Source of the DNA: Baylisascaris procyonis
Taxonomy: Eukaryota; Nematoda; Chromadorea; Rhabditida; Ascarididae
Direction: 5' to 3'
DNA: 64,000 nt
Assembly (NCBI GenBank): GCA_037389465.1
Contig: JAZARR010000260.1
Coordinates: 382,501-446,500 of the forward strand
Position numbers and translations under genes: made by a program. This document shows positions 28,816-41,000 of the stretch, piece by piece. The notes below the pieces were generated by a model. That model did no database searches. It saw nothing but the letters and a program-made list of their open reading frames with translations, and was not told the origin of the DNA. How positions within the stretch are numbered: position 1 is the stretch's first letter; every line of letters starts with the position of its first letter.

Positions 28816-29004
28816 ATGGCGAAGCTCGATCCTGACGTTTTTAATCACATAAATGGTATGAAGGAAGAAGAGGCACACTTTAGAGGATCAGCGAATGATA
28901 AGCCGTTTTTTGGAACGTCGCCTAGCGAACTCCAGCACCGATCATATGAATTTTTTAGTCGACCGGTAAAGCGGATCTCGACAGTCAAATGCGATGACGC
29001 ATAG
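28816..29004 (+). CDS. Unrecognised small ORF, 62 aa
   Basis: An ATG-initiated frame with protein-like composition. It starts MAKLDPDVFNHINGMKEEE and is hydrophilic throughout with a basic C-terminal part. There is no signal peptide, membrane segment or known motif. It may be a gene fragment or a small gene; the context gives no help. Confidence 0.22.
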   Translation: MAKLDPDVFNHINGMKEEEAHFRGSANDKPFFGTSPSELQHRSYEFFSRPVKRISTVKCDDA

Positions 29005-30304
29005 ATAAGTAGACAGGTAGGACATCTGCATTATTTGTTTCATTTCGAAGGAAAAAATCTTGAAAAAGGAGACTACCATGACATCATACGAATGCAGCTT
29101 GCACAAGAGGAGGACAGTGAGTGCTATTTTTAATCACGCGAAGGTCAGCAGGATGTCCCAGAAAATCGTTCGAATGAATGCGCATGGGAATGACAGAAGC
29201 TGTCTCATCGAAGTCGCATTCAATAAAAATTACTCCACTTCAGAGGTTCTACGTCGGAGCAAATTGTTGAAGAATTTTTCGAGATTCAATAGCTTCTGCA
29301 TGCCTCCTTTGTAGACGTCAAACATGCCTCAAGAGTCATAAGAAAGCAGGAACGCGCGCCCAATATCTTAAAAAATGCATGATATATATTTAAGGTATAT
29401 TCCAACAATAATCCAAAGCACCACCACGAACTGCGACAATACGTGCGAACATTGCGAGTCATTAACAACTGACGAAACCAATCTAGTAGGACAACGAAAC
29501 TCGTATTACATAACTTCGTCGAAATTTTCTTATACTGCAATAATACAACCATGAACATCATACTGAGACCACCACACAATAAGAAGAGATCAACAGCTGA
29601 ACCATAGCCAATGGAAAGTGAGAAATTACACGTCGTAGGGTGCACAAACTATCACAGCTTCCTATAATCTTGTCAACGTTTAGCGTTTCAAAACACCTTC
29701 CTGGATTTTCTATCTACAATAGCCGCACAATCGACCCGCGTTTTTCGCGACAGCCGTCGTTCGTAAATAGTTTCTAATACATGAGTTATTCAACTGTGTT
29801 GTACCAGACTTTTTTTTTCGGGGAGGCTTTTTTCATGCACAATATGCTTTATTCTGGCATTTCCATGTGGCGAAGTATAGTGCATATGAGTACTGTTGCA
29901 TGCCTCCTTACTCCACCTCTCCCCAACCCCCAGACACTCCTCATTCGCTCGTCCCTTTCTCTTTCAATCCTTCCATCATCCTGGGAGCATGTGACCAGTG
30001 CGCCTTGATGCGACTTAGGAGTTAAGCATAGACTAAAAGCGACCGCGTCTAGGTCATCCCCCCATCAGCGCCAGCGAGCGCATTTGTAGGCTGCTGGGGC
30101 TAGTCGAAAAGGTGCTGCTAGACCAGTTTCACGATTTGCAAAAAGTCTCGTGAAGAGAGTAAATGTAATAGCATTATCGGAAAATTCTTGGCGTGGTGCC
30201 AACGAAAAAGTCTGAAGGCGGTTAAGCATAATTAGCGTGGGAATTGAAGAATATGAAAAAGCTTGAAAGATGGTCCATCGCTAAAAAAATGTATTTCCTT
30301 ATCT

Positions 30305-30808
30305 TCACTGCTCATTGCTTTCGTGTTCGGCCGAAAGCAAATCACCACACATCAATTGTTCGATAGTCAGCTGAAAACAGTGAATTGCAAAAGCGGTGAG
30401 TCGTCGATGAAATGGTGCCTGTAAAAGTTTTAGAGTAAGTTTCAGTGCCACAGATTCTGCCAGCAATTCAAAAGGAGCGTGAGATCGGAATGTATCTGAA
30501 TATTTCCGATCCCACCATTTACAAAGTTTCTCGGCGAATACATTTCGGCGTCCCATTTCCTTCCTGCTTCTTGAATATGCATCGGCTGTGGAACCCCCTT
30601 TTTTAACGCTATTTAGAATGCCTCCGTCTAGAAAAGTTGAAGAAAGATGGGTCTGAGATATTCCAAGCGATTCGATGTGTTGCATCGAATGTATCACGCA
30701 CTGGAACACAAGCGAGTCGACTAAGCAACAACGATGGCTATAAGCTTTGAATTGCCGAGATGACGACACTGCAATGTCGTCTAAAGCAGTTGAGGCAGTG
30801 TTAAAATT
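30305..30808 (-). CDS. Unrecognised long open frame, 167 codons
   Basis: The minus frame stays open for 167 codons from a TGA at 30811-30809 to a TGA at its end. The first ATG is well inside (MQHIESLGISQ), so it would be an internal or terminal exon, or start there with about 126 residues. The C-terminal half is a plausible helical protein (FELLAESVALKLTLKLLQAP), and a central part is basic with paired Trp (LCKWWDRKY). No family is recognised. A frame this long is near what chance would give about once in a window this size. Confidence 0.25.
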   Translation of the reverse strand, partial: NFNTASTALDDIAVSSSRQFKAYSHRCCLVDSLVFQCVIHSMQHIESLGISQTHLSSTFLDGGILNSVKKGGSTADAYSRSRKEMGRRNVFAEKLCKWWDRKYSDTFRSHAPFELLAESVALKLTLKLLQAPFHRRLTAFAIHCFQLTIEQLMCGDLLSAEHESNEQ

Positions 30809-31371
30809 TCATGCCCTTCTAGTGAGCTATGCATATGTTAGTGTTCTTGTGACTAAGAAATATTGACAAAACTTGAAGATATATGCACTTTCCTAGCCAA
30901 AGGTTGTCATTAATTGTAGCCTATTAAAGGATAAGCGATCATTGAGTCATTGCATGAGAAGCGCCATAATCCAGACCTCAATCTGCCGATGAATGCATAT
31001 TATGATTTTCTATAATTGCTATGCACATGTCACCACATTATTCACACGATGACATTCAGCTTTTGACAAAAGTATAGAATTGACGCTGAACTTTGCAACG
31101 CACTTCCTGAGCAAGCATTTTCATTTATTAATTTGCGCTTCCTTGTGTATTTTTCTATCATGTGCATCGTTCTGACACATTTACTTTACTCATATCGCTA
31201 ATGTAAAACCAAGAATTTCAAAAGCGCTTAGACTATCGCGTAACTTCGCCGCTGGACATTTTCAGTCTCGGAAGTGATGATGATAGTGCTTTCTTTTAAA
31301 TTTATAATTTTTTGGCGCTGTCGGCGGCGCCAGTCTGTCTGCTCTATTTTGAGTGTTCACACTGTCGCTAG

Positions 31372-31650
31372 ACTGCAACAATAAAGGGCATCGATATTGT
31401 CGATGCACTCGTTGACGTTATTAAAAATGAAGATTCTTCTGTCCTTTATTGCGACATCATTACGGAAATACTGCAAAATGAATTGGAGTTGGCACTGCAG
31501 TTAATGAGACTTGAAAACCTTAGCAATGATATGAATAATCCGATTTCACAGAGTCGGATTTTTAATTGCACTTTTGCGAATGAACTTTGCAAAAGCGCAT
31601 TGGAATGGCGTTTTGCGTCTGTAGGCGCTGAAAAGCCTTCAGTAGATTAG
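31372..31650 (+). CDS. Coding-like terminal exon or relic without early ATG
   Basis: The frame is open from just after a TAG at 31369 to a TAG at 31648-31650, 92 codons. It begins near IKGIDIVDALVDVIKNED and continues as an acidic, Leu-rich helical region (ITEILQNELELALQLMRLEN), then a Cys-containing segment ending SVGAEKPSVD. The first ATG is in the middle, so it would be a last exon; the best acceptor candidate is the TCGCTAG just before it. Composition is convincingly protein-like, but the family is not recognised and no upstream exon was found. Confidence 0.33.
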   Translation, partial: TATIKGIDIVDALVDVIKNEDSSVLYCDIITEILQNELELALQLMRLENLSNDMNNPISQSRIFNCTFANELCKSALEWRFASVGAEKPSVD

Positions 31651-31654
31651 TTCA

Positions 31655-33750
31655 TCACTTTAATCTCTTACAATATGTTCAGGGTGATAGACGAATATTC
31701 CCCAAAATTCATATTTATTTCATGTCTCAAGAAAGAATAATTGCTAGTAATAACGAAGTGGATCTAGGTCGGTCTCTTCTTTGATCGTTCGATTTGATTA
31801 CAGTTACGTTCTTTCCGATCACTCTCTTGTGTGGATGTTCCAACTCGTTTCAGCAAAAAAAAAAAAATAAATAAATAAATTGTGGTCAACCGCTTGAATG
31901 ACAACTATAGCGATGTCAGCAACTGCCTCGCTAGTGTCAAGCGGTATGACATACTTATTGCATGCAAGCGGATTGATGATTCTTGTTTCAGATATTTGCT
32001 ATTGTACATGTTGCAGTTGAAACCTTTCTTCCTGAAACGATGAAATGAAATTGAATTGCACTCAGGATCTCAGAACTGCTTATAGAACAAATGAAACAGT
32101 GCAACTGTTCGGCTCAGCAGAGATTCGATAGCCGATGAATCCAGTTAACAGCGGCTGCCTCGGCTTGAAAATTGCATCGGCTCGGCAGCTGATGCATCGG
32201 TTGACCGATTGTTGTTTCACTTTTGAAGCGGTGGCATGGGCAACGGTCCAACAGTATTCCTTAGTGGATAGCACTTTTATGATTCTTGAAGCGCAACAAG
32301 AAAAAACTAGAGGGCCCATAGTTCACCTCTCATCTGCTCATTAACACCTATTTACACAGCTTGACGAATAGCGGGAACATTTGTTGTGCTTGGAAGTTAT
32401 AAGTTCATGCTAGAATGTTTTCACTAGGCAAACTTCATTTGTACTTAGCTCCTCGCATTAGCGATGCACATCAATAAGTATTTCACAAACAAAATGTTGT
32501 TTTTAATGGCCGTGGCGTTGAGAAGGACCGAGCGTGAGCAGAAGGCAAGAGCCAACAAACATCTCTTGATGCAAATATGCGAGAGCACAAGCGAGACAGG
32601 CACAATACCCTAGGGGATGCACCCAGCCCCCCAAATAGAATAGAACCAAAGACAAAGAAACGGGGCGAAGCCCGACTTATACATGCGTGAGTTATCACAT
32701 AGGGCTGAGCAGATAAGTCGATCACTCACATTATGTGAAGAACGATAAACGAGAATCGACTTCACAAGTAAATGTTAATCACTGCAGTTTTACAATTTGG
32801 GTTGGCTGTTCGGTGCAATACACAAAGCAAAGGATGCAGAAGTTTTTTGTGTTGTCATTTTGAAAGAGGTTCTTTGCAACTCCTTCACTAGAGAGTAAAA
32901 GATAGCGGATGAAATTCTTCAAAACCCACTCAGAAAGTAGGGCAAAATGAGCGAGATCTCTAATTAAGAATATATGACCGTCAAGTTGATGCTTGCCGCT
33001 TTGTAGCTCTCACTTGATTGCACTTTGTGGCTGTTGGCGCTTTTCGATCCTTTTTTAAAATACCAAAAAAAACGTCTCGGAGTGAAAAAAATAGCAATCC
33101 CACTATCCGAGAGGAGAGGAATCTTTGCCGGAATGAGATGAAAGTTTATTCATTTTACAAGGAATTTGGGAGAGATGAGCTTCGGCTGTGGCCACGCAAG
33201 GATACGGCTGGAAACAGACCATTCCGTGCTTCTTAACTCCAGTTGATCGGATTTCGGTAGGTTGAAGAGGACCGAGATGGTAGATTACGTGCTTGAAAAG
33301 AAATCAATTCCAAGAGAATAAATAGCTCGATCTTCTTAGAGGAAAAAGTAGGAAATACAATTGCTTAGGGAGAAACTCTCTCGTGCGTTGTTTTGCAATA
33401 AGTTCCCGCATGAAAAGCCTTCATCCAACACAAAAAAAACATTGAGAAATTCTTCGCTCATGTTTGAAACAATATTTGTGATTAAAGTGTTCTCGACCGA
33501 GATGGACAAATAGACAGGGTAATTGTTCTGCCGTTTCAAGGCCGGAAACGATGAAGTGAAACTGATAAATGGAGAAGTGATGCGCTGCAATCGATGAATA
33601 TAGAGATGAACGCCGAGCGATTGAATGGAAAAACGTTAGAAGCTTTCACCTCTTTTTGCATTGTAGTTTTAACCTCTATAAGCGTATTTGCTTGGCAGTT
33701 TCATCATTCTTATATTTCATTCACTTGTGCGTGTGATAATCCGGCGTCGC
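31655..33750. other. Spacer with one dispersed repeat copy
   Basis: Apart from the repeat at 32490-32860 nothing is recognised. A Lys/Arg/Glu-rich open frame at about 33054-33236 (+) reads mildly like protein (FGRDELRLWPRKD) but has no start context or splice sites. A poly-A/AAAT run lies at 31856-31880. Confidence 0.4.
32490..32860 (+). repeat. Dispersed repeat, copy 2
   Basis: This is the second copy of the element seen at 11430-11760, in the same orientation, with the same blocks in the same order. It carries extra sequence of about 50 bases between the ATAAGTCGATC block and the TTGGGTTGGCTGTTCGGTGC block. The copies are diverged (old insertions). There is no coding capacity, and ends were not resolved beyond the shared blocks. 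Confidence 0.65.
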
Positions 33751-33755
33751 TGTTT

Positions 33756-33793
33756 GAATCGGATTAGCCCCAGGAATGGGGCTAATCCGATTC
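33756..33793. repeat. Perfect hairpin: 17-bp arms, GGAA loop
   Basis: The left arm GAATCGGATTAGCCCCA (33756-33772) is the exact reverse complement of 33777-33793, with a four-base GGAA loop between. It stands about 180 bases upstream of the decayed coding region that starts near 33971. It could be a transposon end, a cruciform-forming site, or an RNA hairpin if transcribed. Confidence 0.97.
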
Positions 33794-33970
33794 ATCCCAT
33801 GCCTTCGCAACCGTATTCTTAAAACGTCTGAAATGCTGACCGCGGTTATCTCGTGCATTTGTACTCGCACCTTCCGAACTTCCTGAACCAGTGTTTGTGT
33901 TTATCCCGTGAGTGCACCAGTGTACTTTCGGAACTTCTCTGTCAACATTTTAACTGTACCATGTGTCACG

Positions 33971-35147
33971 ATGAGTGGAGAGATTCGTCAGGCCCAAGCT
34001 CCGACACACGCCCCACAGCAACTTATTCTGGTGGCTCTGGCTATGATTACGCGGCCTCTTCCCGAAATAGCTCTTACCGATGCAAGGCGAGAATTCGAAG
34101 AAATGCTGGAGGCGCACGGGCTAGCAAGTCATGAACTAACAGGCGCCATCAGTTTTCTTGCTTGACGCGAGGATCGGCACATTGATTTGCATTCTCGAAC
34201 GATAGTCCATCAAGCTATGAAATGGAAGTTTTTAAAACTTCACAGGAGGGATGATTTCTTCATAAGTCAGAAACTCATAGGGCTGAGTTGGTGGATGTAA
34301 CTGCGAATGCTCAAGAACTGGAAGACCCCATTGAGACATTGGCGAATGTGCCATCGAGTTCCGATTAGTGAACTTCTAACAGTATAGTTCTTCCCAAGGG
34401 TGGGCTGAAAACGTTAGATGGTGGCCGATCTTTTGGGATTGGTTTAAGGAATCGGTTGCCAGTCAGCCGGTTTTCTGTTCGCAGAAATTGACGTATTGGA
34501 GAAGTTGTCTCACCGAATCTGCACCCGGGTGAATTGTGCCTTTCATCCGTCGGTCTCAATCTTACAATGCAATGGAATAGTCGAAGCGCTCGAGCGGAAG
34601 TATGGAGTGGATCTCATAAACGGTGCAAGATGATCAGCTTCGGCCTGAAACTCAGCGCTTTCGTCAGTAATTCGAATTGAACATACGCAGCAAGGATCGA
34701 ATCTATCAGATTCAAGAGAAGAACTTTACCCAGTATGTAAGGGAGGAGCAGAGGAAGTAGAGTGATATTTTGAGCTATAACAAGTGAGAAGGCAGTGTGC
34801 CGACGACAAGGAGCAGGCAAAGGATGAATTCGAGAACGAGAAGAGCGAGTTCGTCAAGGTGATGCAGAAATGTGTGTGGAGTCGCTCGTCAGCTCAACCT
34901 CTCCCTTGCTGAGCGCAATGAAACTCATCCGCTTTTCCCGGATAGTGCCAGCGAAAGCAGAATGGCAGCTAATCAGTGCAGCAAATAGGACACAGGTCAA
35001 GGCGGTCAAACGATTACGCGATCAGCATGCGGCACTTTCAGGCAGCCAACTGTACGGCAAGATGCTTAAGCCGACCGGCGGGGATGCCGAAGTACGCAAT
35101 GAGCTCGCGAAGGACTCAAAACCTCAATATATGGAGAAAATATGAAG
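33971..35147 (+). pseudogene. Frameshifted coding relic, possibly retroelement gag-like
   Basis: Coding-like stretches succeed each other on the + strand in different frames, separated by stops and frameshifts. They run from an ATG at 33971 (MSGEIRQAQAP..., then a helical REFEEMLEAHGLASHELTG to 34165), through an acidic stretch near 34290-34367 (ELVDVTANAQELEDPIETLA), to a charged coiled-coil-like stretch near 34787-34880 (KEQAKDEFENEKSEFVKVMQ). The last is a 91-residue frame at 34870-35145 rich in Ala, Lys and Gln. GC content is higher than in the surroundings. The order is consistent with one disabled gene about 1.2 kb long. A gag-like identity is a guess from the helical, charged composition; no zinc knuckle, protease or RT is visible. 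Confidence 0.45.
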
Positions 35148-35149
35148 TG

Positions 35150-36885
35150 TATAGAGGAGAAATTTGTCCCTCAGGTCCTCTGAGAAACTCCAAGAGGATC
35201 GGCAGTTGAAGGAGCGAGAGATATTCCACGAAGTGACCTTCGTGCCATTTCATCCATCAATCTGAAACCGCTCGGGTATGAAGGCAAAGGCTCTTCAACA
35301 GGAAATGTCCGCTGTTGCGTTTAGTCCTTTGCTGCCGATGGAATATCACCGATGCTAAGCAAGATAAGTCGTTGTGATAACAGGAGTGTTGCAATAACAA
35401 ATGCAGTAGTGTTGTATTGGTCATTACCGAGTGAATATGAGTAGGACCACTAATGCCGAAATCACATTATTTATCTGCATAACTAAAGATGCTAGAACCA
35501 CTCATGCGACACATGCGTAATTTCAAATTTTCACGCGGTTTATGAGTGACACCTTTCGTTATTCACGTCCTCATGAAACCAATAAATATGCTTAGAGGGA
35601 ATGATTCGAAAAGATGCGGCCATTTCCAAAAACAACATTTTTTTCATGATTTATTATCACTATCTTCATGCTACGAGCACATAGCAACGTTCATTCCGGT
35701 CAAATAGCTTATTTTGTGGTCACCGTTCGTTTCCAAGTTGATGGTTGAATTGATTCATGCGTGATCTGGCAGTGAATGCGTGCACCATGACCTAGATTGA
35801 AAAACTATATTTTAATGTTCATAATAGTTTTATTAAGGACTGTACAAAATTTCGGCATATATTTGTTCAAAGCCACATTTGCTAAGGAATATAAGTATCT
35901 TTTCAATGTCTTTTCGAACAAGCAAAACCTTAAGCATTCATCTTTACATTTCCTCAATAGTTCAATCTATCGTGATTATTGCAGTCGCCCAATTGAATGC
36001 ATTTTTTTAATCCAACAATAATTGAATATATCTTCATTTTTTATGATTCCTCAATTGTTGCATGTATTTAATGTTGAAATCCTCTCTCTTTTATAACAAT
36101 TTCATAAGTCCTACTAATTCGCGAAATTATAGCGTTTTTATGCTTGAAGATGGAGATATTGCTATCTGAGTGCGTGCATTAATTGAGCTTAACATCTGCT
36201 GCGTCAAATACCTTGGTGACTCGACCGGTTTACTTTTAGTATGGATGGGAAATACTTTTGTACAGACCTCGTTAATTGATGTACATCGTTTAATACGACC
36301 TTTCTCTGATGCAAAGAACTGGACTCCATGATCAACTAAGATGTTGCTAAATCTGCCACCCAATGAGCATCTGTAGCTATGCTGTGTGCTTTAGTCCTGT
36401 CTTCTGCAGAGTTCCCACCGTAGCCCATCTTCGATTTGCTCAGACTTTTGGATGACCGTTTCCTCAGTGCCGTCGGTCATTTTGGCAAATTTACACCCAC
36501 TGTTTACCCTCCTTTTCACCAATGGTGACCTGCTGAGAACGAACAAAGAATGAGATCGTAGAGAATCAATTCACTGAAATTCTAAGCTGGCTGATTGCTC
36601 AAGAGAAAATGAAATTCATTATTTCGAATGATATATCAACACATCATCTGAGCAAGCGGTGTGTGTAGCTGTAGTGAAGGATTGCCTGAGACACATAAAG
36701 CTGCTTCTATACAAGGAGTTTGTCCGTGCATAATACGAACACCACAACGATGGGTTGGCCTAGGCCAAATGCATGAGTAGTAGTTAACGAAACAAGCCGG
36801 TGTAGCAAAATGTCCCTGCGTGTAGCATGAAGATTTTGCATTTGATGAACTCTCTCTTTCTCGCTTTCCCTCTCTCCCTCCGTCT
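35150..36885. other. Spacer, nothing recognised
   Basis: AT-rich sequence with only short random-looking open frames (for example 35797-36021 on the plus strand and 36127-36363 on the minus strand). No repeat, RNA gene or coding family was recognised. Confidence 0.5.
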
Positions 36886-36997
<112 letters not shown>

Positions 36998-36999
36998 GT

Positions 37000-38000
37000 T
37001 TGCTTGTTTGTTTGTATTATTAATCAAAAGTGAAAGTAATGACCAGAGTATGGTCCTCGCCCCAAAGTTAGATTTTGCTCGCTGCGTTTTACTGGAAACA
37101 GCTGGCTATTAATTTCTTCAGCTGGACAAAGTTTTAACGAACCAAACTATCCAAAGATGCCTCTCAATGAGCCACTACTTGCTTACTGCCATGTCAACCA
37201 CATTTCCGCCGCAGATTATTAATTTTTATTTAATATATCACCTTGCATCCTCTTATGCAATCTTGCTTTCGTGAAGCGCTGGGAGAAGCATCAAATCAGC
37301 ACAATGAGGTGTGTTGTGCGTCCATGTGTCTGTCAACTACTTGATCCTGTCAAATCATTGAATCTCAAAACTTGGATAAACCTAACCTTACTACGCAGTG
37401 ACCTCCACTATCTGTATTCAGGCTGATCACTCAGACGCTGAAAGAGCTGTTGTCATGTGAACGCTTCCGAAAGTCGCATGCAGTTTGTAAGGGTTACGAA
37501 TCATCTACAATGAATGTTTTCTAAAAGCCATTTGTTTACAGTGGGTCTAGTTGAGTTCTTAATTACGACCTTGCAAATTACACAAACTTCTTTGATTGCA
37601 TACGTAATTAAGTTGACGATCGATAGATGAAGGAGTATCACGCTGGAGTGGTAAATAAGGGCAAGTCCACATTTCACTGTGTCAATAGCAGACAGGTGTT
37701 TATAAGCACGAACGCATGTGTACATATACCGATGGATACCGGTAATTATCGCATTGATTGTTTTGAGCATTTCATTATGGTTGGTCTGGCTAGATGAACT
37801 AGAGACGTACATTCGATGCTTGCTTGCTTCTAGAGACGTACATCCTACCTTCTGATATGCTTGCTTGTTCGCTTTTTCCTCGTTTCATTTTGCGTATTGA
37901 TTACAGCATTTTCCTATTGTTTCGTTTAGAAGCGTGACGATGCAATCGTACAAGTAAATGTGATTAGTAAGAATGATAAAAATCTACTGAATAGGTTTCC
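37000..38000. other. Upstream region of gene B
   Basis: No open frame of note is present. A short direct repeat, CTAGAGACGTACAT, occurs twice about 34 bases apart near 37800-37845. An acceptor-like ACTGAATAG at 37986-37994 precedes the ATG at 38003 and is the likely splice or spliced-leader acceptor for gene B. Confidence 0.5.
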
Positions 38001-38002
38001 AA

Positions 38003-41000
38003 ATGGAAATAAATGAAACCGTTCGTCGGTTGCTCTGCAGCTCAGCAGATCGTCTATACTTCGATTCACCGTTGATGAAAGTAATTTTCATTTGTGAACT
38101 CGTCGGCTCGACAGTTGCGGCCGCTTTCGCCGCACTCATGGCGTTCGCCATACTACTAACTCGTGTATTGCATTTCAACGTTCGTCTACTACTCGTGTGC
38201 ACATGCGTTGCTATGCTGATTTCCAATACAGGTACCTACTATTCAGTTTTTATCAATTTTATATTAATATCAATAAGGCCTTCGCCGGCAGGTGTTACCT
38301 AAAACGATCTTCAACACGCTCCGAGTCAAAAGAGTAAATAATTTGAGAGTAAAATTGCTATTAAGTACCTTTCGAAGCGTGAGCGATTATAATAGCAATC
38401 ATGGGTTCCAAGAATCGCTCGCTCTGTTTCCATAAATGGCAGCGTGGTTCACGAATTCTCGAAGTCTAACGGCTCTAAATTTTGAGGTGCTAGAGCAAGA
38501 GCATGTTGGTGTATTTCGTTCATATCAGTGTAATGACGTTTCCATCAATAGAGATCAGCGTTGCCTCCTTCCACTAAGGCTCTAGCAAATTGTACACGAA
38601 ACGAAGTTCCGATGTGAACTTTGGAAGTCCCACGGCAATTCGGCATGTACAATTCACCGATATCTCCTCTTTTGATATTCGTACATCACCTTGCACCTTC
38701 CGCTGCAGCATCCTCAGTCCTTCGGAAAGTGGTGGTGGTATATATGCGTTAAATTCTCCATCGCAGATCATTCAAGTATATTTCGCGGTTAAGCATGCCT
38801 ATAAGATTTTGTTGTTTTCAACGGAAAAGGGAGTCGTTCAAATGTCACTAGGGCAACGCATCACTCAACTTTCGGAACCCTTCATACGCTTTTGTCATGC
38901 ACAATTGCCAACTTCCAACTGGAAAGCGGTATCTGTCTATCTGTTAGGTAGTTTGAGCCCTCAATCCGTGAAGGTGGAGTTATAGGACTTAGTGGGCATG
39001 ACCTGCAATAAATTTTAGGACTAACCATGAATTCCTGAGGCAGTTGCAGACAGCTGAGCATATCCAAAAAGTTTCCTGTATTTTGAGATCGGTCCTTCCT
39101 TATTTTATAACGGTGGGAACGTGGAACGTGCCGGAAGCGAGTACTTGATGAATACTTATGCGAACAGTTGGTGAGGTGGATGTATTGGTGCACTATTGCG
39201 CTTGTTTTAGTGCTTGCTGTCAACCTAGAATACCAGTTGGGTTCGATGAGCAGAATTGCAAAAGGATGCGCCATGCCACATCGCTAACATATTAGCTTGC
39301 TTCAGTTTCCGATGCCAGCACTCATCGTAAACGCATTCGCTTTCGTTTGCGCAATAGCAAGTGGCTTAATTGTTGAAAGCACACAAATGATTGCGAACTA
39401 GAGCGAATGATATTTCGTATGCAAGCTTGCACCAGCAGCTGATATCAGTGGCATCACATTTGGTACTAACATGTCGTTTCAACTCACAAAAACATCGACA
39501 TAGGACACTTTGTGCAGCTTCCTTATTGCGCACAAGAAAGCAGTCAAGGATATTATAAGGCAAAAGAGGTGACAGAACAAAAAATAGCTCAAAATGCAAG
39601 ATTTTCTGTCGCCTGCTCTTAAATTTTGCGGTGGCCGCCGGATATAGAACACGCTAACTTCACGAAATTCAGTTATCATATTAGTTCGGTTCTTGGTATA
39701 GGCGACTTTTCAACAGTCGGAAGGCAGAACAGGTGCTAACAAGGTACTGAATTGTTGGTCATGCGTTGTTGACTTCGCACATATATGCTTTCAAAAAAAA
39801 AAAAAAAAGATTCTGTGGTAAACTGTTATAGGAAGACAAGTCTGATGCTTGCACAACGCCTTCTCAGAATTGGATTGCATAGCTTTTGCGCGAGTGCAAT
39901 AAACAGCGAAAATAAACGATTTTTTAATGGATTTCAGCCTATTCTAATATAACTTCCTCAAGACACACTACTTAGTCGACTTTTCATCCCCCCATCATCG
40001 TCTCCCAGCTAGACCGCTTTCTTCTTAATTCTACTTCGTTCTCGGGAGTGATGCTAGAGTATTCTCTTCCAACAATTCTTCTCCTTTGTAGACACTTCCA
40101 GCTGCATCATGGACGCTCAAGCATATATCCTCTTCCTTTTCTTCCCGGAGAAAATCATGGTCGTTGTCCCATGATCCTCTTTTTATGACCGATTTCAAGA
40201 TTCTGTATCTCCCGAATTGCATCCGCTAAGATTGTTGCAGCGCTGTAGTTGCAGTTGTCAATGAAACCACTTTAACGTATGGCAAGCAACACACGCTTGA
40301 ATGCTCTCAAATGTGACTTTGCATTTCGCTTTTTGCGAAAATTTATAAAACCGCTTATTCACTAATGCCAAAATATTTCGTGAGAATCTGAATGCTGCAC
40401 TGAATGGGTCTTAAGATGGCGAATTGCATAAGTCACGTCAACTGAATGGCTAGCTCTTACAGGTATTTTCATTACCGCGCGATACTACGTCGAGGTTATC
40501 TTCGTGAAGCCAGTAGCTGAGCGTTGCGCGTCACTGCTCTTTGGAAGAGTTAAGTGTGCCGGTAAAAATCTTTCTTTCATTCGTTTCTGAATATTGATAA
40601 AACGAGGTTGCGTGGGGACGTAATTGAGCGTTGCGGATAAAAGGATTCACGAGCCGACAAAGGTTGTACATATGAAGATGCTTTAGAGTTTGCCCATTAT
40701 ACTAGCACTGTTTGCTGAGCCCGCCACAGTTTCGGCAAAGCGTTTTTGAAGGACTCCTGGACGAGTTTCGTTTAAACGCTTCAATTGTATGTCGGCGATT
40801 TCATATTTTCTTCAACGAAAGCTTCCCCATAAGGCTTTTTGAATATTTCGTCCGTAAACATCAAACTAGTATTCCTTACTATCAAAAAATCGTTTATTTG
40901 CGCCTTAAAAATGGAAATGAAACCTTTAGCTCTATCGCGTTCGACAGACTTCATCTCGGAAAATTGCATTGTTCCTTACGTGGAAAAGATGGGTATTGAA

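Larger units (their letters stand above)
25920..31300. other. Gene-poor spacer with weak open frames
   Basis: No recognisable family was found. Weak open frames include 26250-26474 (+), 27680-27961 (-), 29060-29314 (+) and a hydrophobic 119-residue minus frame at 29286-29645 that contains two membrane-like segments. None has supporting splice sites or a recognised motif. The two best frames, at 28816 and 30305, are listed on their own. Confidence 0.4.

Noticed and set aside
29286..29645. Hydrophobic 119-residue minus frame as another receptor exon
   Set aside because: It has membrane-like segments but none of the ER, RYQ/EN or HFN motifs, no ATG start and no convincing splice sites.
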